A DNA stretch of 8,034 nt from the NCBI GenBank assembly GCA_023428335.1, contig JAEYYS010000046.1, forward strand, positions 1-8,034, in the 5' to 3' direction. Below are positions 5,512-8,034 of this stretch, piece after piece; the first letter of the stretch is position 1; each line of letters starts with the position of its first letter. The DNA comes from Verrucomicrobiota bacterium. GTDB taxonomy: Bacteria; Verrucomicrobiota; Verrucomicrobiia; Verrucomicrobiales; Verrucomicrobiaceae. A model generated the notes under the pieces. It did not search any database, was not told the DNA's origin, and saw only the letters and a list, made by a program, of their open reading frames with translations. The translations under genes were made by a program, and so were the position numbers.

Positions 5512-6768
5512 TCAACGACCGCCGACGCAGTAGGCGTAGCGGTCCGAACGCAGGTAAATACGGCCCTCCACCACCGCCGGACTGGCGTTGAAAACACTGC
5601 CATCATCCGCCAGGGCCGAGGTCGCCAGCACCTCAAATTCCGGCTTGGCAGCGAGCACGGCGACACGACCGCCGCGACTGACATAAAACAGTCGGCCGTT
5701 GTTCAGCACGGGCGAGGCATACCAGCGATCGCGCGCGCCCGGCAGTTTGCCCTCGTAAACCTCCGCGCCGCTGTCCGCCTTCAGGCAGTGAAAGGTGCCA
5801 CGCGAGTCGTTGACGAAATACAGGTGCCCGTCGTGACAGAGCGGCGAACTGACGTTCGACCCGCGCGGCGTGCGCCAGAGCACATGCGTGGCGCTGACGT
5901 CACCGCTGCCGCCGGCACGCACCGCCATGGCTTCGCCCTTCGGACTGCCAATGACAAACAATCGGTCGTTGTCGACCACCACCGACGGACACAGCTCGGC
6001 GGCTCGGATGGACTGGCTGAACCAGAGTTCGCGACCGCTCTTCGGATCGAAGGCGCGCAGGCGACCACTGGCGTTGACGACCAGTTCCTCGCGACCGCCC
6101 GTGTTGATCAGCAGCGGCGTGTTCCAGGAGGCGGGAAAACCGCGCGCACTCCACACCTCGCGGCCGGTGCGGCGATCCAGCGCCCACAGGGTGTCGCTCT
6201 CCAGGGCGGCGTTGACGAAGAGCAGGTCGCCATGCAGCACCGGCGAGGCGCCAGAACCCCAGTCATGCGCCTTCTCCCCGACGTTTTTCTCCCAGACCTT
6301 GCGACCGTCCATCGTGAAGGCATGCACCCCGGCCTGGGCGAAGAAGAAAAACACGCCCGTGCCGTCGGTGACGGCGCTGCCGGAGGCATAACCATGCGTG
6401 GTGATGTACTGACCGGTGTAGGGTTTATCAGGAACTGGCGACTCAATCTCATGCTGCCAGAGGATGCGGCCGGTCGCCCGATCGAGGCAAAGCGCATGGC
6501 GGCGCAGCTTGCCGGCATCGCCGGGCTCGCGGGCATCCAGACCGTAGCCGCTGTAGCAGGTCAGAAAAACGCGGTCGCCACTGACCACCGGGCTTGAGGA
6601 ACCCGGCCCCGGCAGTTCGGTGCGCCAGACGAGGTTTTCACGCGCACCCCAGTCGAGCGGCAAGTCCGGGCCGACCGCCTTGCCATCGGCGTTTGGACCG
6701 CGAAAGCGCGGCCAATCCGCAGCTTCGGTGGACAGGGCGATCAGCAGGCAGGCAAACAGCGTCTTCAT
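5512..6768 (-). CDS. Exported PQQ-like (BamB-like) beta-propeller repeat protein
   Basis: This 418-residue protein begins with a short signal peptide (M-K-T, hydrophobic core 4-12, probable cleavage after the Ala at 16). The mature N-terminus is W19-P-R-F-R-G-P-N-A-D-G29, typical of a large group of secreted propeller proteins in Planctomycetes and Verrucomicrobia. Seven or eight repeats follow, each with a pattern like S-P-V-V-x-G-D-R-V-F then A-x-D-x-x-T-G-x-x-x-W; clear copies include D-R-A-T-G-R-I-L-W, D-R-R-T-G-R-E-V-W and D-P-K-S-G-R-E-L-W. This predicts a closed beta-propeller acting outside the cytoplasmic membrane, usually as a binding scaffold. Nothing shows real PQQ binding or dehydrogenase activity, and the lipobox is not convincing (L-F-A-C very near the start). 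It follows thrH after 65 bases on the same strand, so it may be co-transcribed, but no functional link is evident. Confidence 0.88.
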   Translation of the reverse strand: MKTLFACLLIALSTEAADWPRFRGPNADGKAVGPDLPLDWGARENLVWRTELPGPGSSSPVVSGDRVFLTCYSGYGLDAREPGDAGKLRRHALCLDRATGRILWQHEIESPVPDKPYTGQYITTHGYASGSAVTDGTGVFFFFAQAGVHAFTMDGRKVWEKNVGEKAHDWGSGASPVLHGDLLFVNAALESDTLWALDRRTGREVWSARGFPASWNTPLLINTGGREELVVNASGRLRAFDPKSGRELWFSQSIRAAELCPSVVVDNDRLFVIGSPKGEAMAVRAGGSGDVSATHVLWRTPRGSNVSSPLCHDGHLYFVNDSRGTFHCLKADSGAEVYEGKLPGARDRWYASPVLNNGRLFYVSRGGRVAVLAAKPEFEVLATSALADDGSVFNASPAVVEGRIYLRSDRYAYCVGGR

Positions 6769-6833
6769 CCAGCCTGTAACGCCGCAAGTCGCTCGACCTT
6801 GGCGGAGACGACCGGGTTTGCCGAAAAAAGCGC

Positions 6834-7442
6834 TTAGAGGCAGGCCTTGAAGGCCGCAAGCAAATCCTCGTAGCGATCGAAGGCGCGGAACTGCGGGAAC
6901 TGGGCACAGATGCTCTCCGGCGCGTGGAACAGGAAGCCGGTGTCGGCCTGGGCCAGCATGGTGGTGTCGTTGAAGGAATCGCCGGCGGCGAGCACCTGGT
7001 AGTTGAGCGACTGAAAGGCGGCGACCGCCTTCTGCTTCTGGTTGGCCTGGCGCAGTCGGTAGTCGGTGATGCGACCGGCGACATCCACGTCGAGGTGGTG
7101 GCAGAACAGGGTCGGCCAGGCGAGCTGACGCATGAGCGGCTGGGCGAACTCCTCAAAGGTGTCGCTGAGGATGATGACCTGGGTCAGGGCGCGCAGTTCG
7201 TCGAGGAAGGCCTTCGCGCCCTCAAGCGGCGCCAGCGTGCCAATCACGTCCTGGATGTCGGGCAGCTTCAGGCCATGGGCGTCGAGCAGTGCGAGGCGGC
7301 CGCGCATGAGCACGTCGTAGTCCGGCTCGTCGCGGGTCGTGCGACGCAGTTCGGCGATGCCGGTCTTGTCGGCGAAGGCAATCCAGATTTCGGGCACAAG
7401 CACGCCTTCCAGGTCCAGGGTGACGATCGTCTGTCGTTTCAT
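6834..7442 (-). CDS. thrH: Phosphoserine phosphatase / homoserine phosphotransferase ThrH
   Basis: This HAD-superfamily enzyme has 202 residues, the size of Pseudomonas ThrH. The first motif is D10-L-E-G-V, with Glu in place of the second Asp, a ThrH hallmark; it continues V-L-V-P-E-I-W-I-A-F. Motif II is L-S93-D-T-F, motif III Lys is probably K136 or K138, and motif IV is A-A-G-D155-S-F-N-D159. The cap region P-D-Y-D-V-L-M (40-46) also matches. Characterised ThrH removes phosphate from phosphoserine and can pass it to homoserine, giving phosphohomoserine for threonine synthesis. It is cytoplasmic. The ATG at 7442 is fixed by AAGGAG 7 bases upstream; a longer in-frame reading upstream crosses the divergent transporter gene and is rejected. 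The stop is TAA. The beta-propeller gene follows on the same strand. Confidence 0.94.
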   Translation of the reverse strand: MKRQTIVTLDLEGVLVPEIWIAFADKTGIAELRRTTRDEPDYDVLMRGRLALLDAHGLKLPDIQDVIGTLAPLEGAKAFLDELRALTQVIILSDTFEEFAQPLMRQLAWPTLFCHHLDVDVAGRITDYRLRQANQKQKAVAAFQSLNYQVLAAGDSFNDTTMLAQADTGFLFHAPESICAQFPQFRAFDRYEDLLAAFKACL

Positions 7443-7449
7443 GCGGGCT

Positions 7450-7455
7450 CTCCTT
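7450..7455 (-). promoter_or_regulatory. Ribosome binding site of thrH
   Basis: AAGGAG on the minus strand, 7 bases before the ATG at 7442. It is the strongest Shine-Dalgarno sequence in the window and decides the thrH start. Confidence 0.8.
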
Positions 7456-7478
7456 GTCACGGCCCGGCACGCCTGTCC

Positions 7479-7511
7479 AGCCCGGGTTCGGCGGGCGGTC
7501 CCGGGCTTTTT
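7479..7511 (+). terminator. Intrinsic-terminator-like hairpin in the divergent thrH/transporter gap
   Basis: AGCCCGGG (7479-7486) and CCCGGGCT (7500-7507) form a perfect 8-bp GC-rich stem around a 13-base loop. A run of five T residues (7507-7511) follows directly on the plus strand. This is the form of a rho-independent terminator, yet no plus-strand gene lies upstream, since thrH is on the minus strand. It could stop antisense transcription of thrH, act as an attenuator in a transporter leader starting before 7479, or simply be a leader hairpin of thrH mRNA, where it lies 37-65 bases before the start codon and lacks a T-run. The shape is clear, the role is not. Confidence 0.5.
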
Positions 7512-7551
7512 GCTTGCCCTGCCCCGCCCCACCCCGCTAAACAGCACGCTC

Positions 7552-8034
7552 ATGTCCCTGCTCTCCCGCGAAGCCACCGTCGCCGGCCCTGGATTCTCGC
7601 GCTGGCGCGTGCCACCGGCCGCCATCGCGGTGCACCTGTGCATCGGCCAGGTGTATGGCTTCAGCGTCTTCAACAAGCCGCTTGCCGCGGCCCTCGGCGC
7701 GCCGGTATCCAGTGTCAACTGGGCCTACCAGATCGCCCTCATGATGCTGGGCATCTCGGCGGCGGTCTTCGGCAAGTGGGTCGAGCGCTCGGGCCCGCGC
7801 AAAACCATGGTCGCCGCCTGCCTCTGCTTCTGCGGTGGCCTGCTACTGGCGGCGCTCGGCGTGAAACTGAAGCTGCTCGGCCTGATCCTGTTCGGCTACG
7901 GCTTCGTCGGCGGCATCGGCCTCGGTCTCGGCTACATCGCCCCGGTCTCCACCCTGGTGAAATGGTTTCCCGACCGGCCCGGCATGGCCACCGGCATGGC
8001 GATCATGGGCTTGGGCGGCGGCGCGCTGGTCGGC
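7552..8034 (+). CDS. Major facilitator transporter, OFA (oxalate/formate antiporter-like) family, C-terminus cut by window edge
   Basis: The first 161 residues are visible, from the ATG at 7552. A first helix near 22-45 contains H-L-C-I-G-Q-V-Y-G-F-S-V-F-N, characteristic of OFA-type proteins. The second helix (57-75) is followed by the loop G74-K-W-V-E-R-S-G-P-R-K-T, the major facilitator motif A. Two more helices follow, near 85-104 and 107-130. Then comes Y-I-A-P-V-S-T-L-V-K-W-F-P-D-R (128-142) and a Gly-rich stretch that opens the next helix, again typical of this family. Members carry small organic anions such as oxalate, formate or pyruvate; the substrate here is unknown. No Shine-Dalgarno sequence precedes the ATG. 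A poor -10-like TAAACA (7538-7543), 18 bases downstream of TTGCCC, would give a nearly leaderless message. It is divergent from thrH. Confidence 0.88.
   Translation, partial: MSLLSREATVAGPGFSRWRVPPAAIAVHLCIGQVYGFSVFNKPLAAALGAPVSSVNWAYQIALMMLGISAAVFGKWVERSGPRKTMVAACLCFCGGLLLAALGVKLKLLGLILFGYGFVGGIGLGLGYIAPVSTLVKWFPDRPGMATGMAIMGLGGGALVG

Noticed and set aside
5452..6597. A 381-codon plus-strand open frame starting inside the tRNA
   Set aside because: It overlaps the tRNA and is antisense to the propeller gene, so it is a codon-bias shadow.
6823..6860. Possible terminator at the end of thrH: a GGCCTTGAAGGCC palindrome followed by a T-run on the minus strand
   Set aside because: The palindrome is inside the coding end with a very short stem, and about 13 bases separate it from the six T residues, so it is not a proper intrinsic terminator.
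7443..7718. An N-terminal extension of thrH by 92 residues
   Set aside because: It would overlap the divergent transporter start, has Arg/Ala-rich low-complexity sequence, and is contradicted by the AAGGAG site 7 bases before the ATG at 7442.

Overview
The window is GC-rich and gene-dense, and it reads as an ordinary bacterial chromosome segment. It holds seven complete protein genes, two partial ones at the edges and one tRNA. No gap between genes exceeds about 160 bases. I see no insertion sequence, CRISPR array, phage gene or integration scar. Diaminopimelate genes (dapA, dapF) and a GT9 heptosyltransferase-like gene point to a Gram-negative cell envelope. The exported beta-propeller protein that begins its mature part with W-P-R-F-R-G-P-N-A-D-G is of a kind abundant in the Planctomycetes-Verrucomicrobia group. 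My best guess is a high-GC verrucomicrobium (Opitutae-like), but this rests on gene character alone and is inference.

Layout. From 1 to 1147, on the minus strand, a six-helix membrane protein of unknown function is followed after 3 bases by the start of a GT9 glycosyltransferase that runs off the left edge. From 1244 to 2581, on the plus strand, lies the most unusual gene: a full-length 16S rRNA dimethyladenosine transferase (RsmA/KsgA) joined in one frame to a full-length Nudix hydrolase of YfcD type. It meets dapA tail to tail with a single base between the stop codons. From 5253 down to 2583, on the minus strand, the order is trpA, dapF, dapA: trpA and dapF are 13 bases apart, and dapA follows after 150 bases that may hold its own promoter. 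A divergent tRNA-Asp(GTC) lies at 5412-5488. From 7442 down to 5512, on the minus strand, thrH (phosphoserine phosphatase / homoserine phosphotransferase) is followed by the exported beta-propeller protein. At 7552 a partial major facilitator transporter of the oxalate/formate antiporter (OFA) family starts on the plus strand and runs off the right edge.

How the genes work together. DapA and DapF act at the entry and near the end of the diaminopimelate/lysine pathway, which starts from aspartate semialdehyde. ThrH can feed threonine (from homoserine, also aspartate-derived) or serine, and TrpA makes the indole for tryptophan. The middle of the window is therefore amino-acid biosynthesis, with cell-wall and envelope supply on the left. 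The candidates for something new are the RsmA-Nudix fusion, a three-tier inverted repeat in the trpA leader, and a terminator-like hairpin between the divergent thrH and transporter genes.
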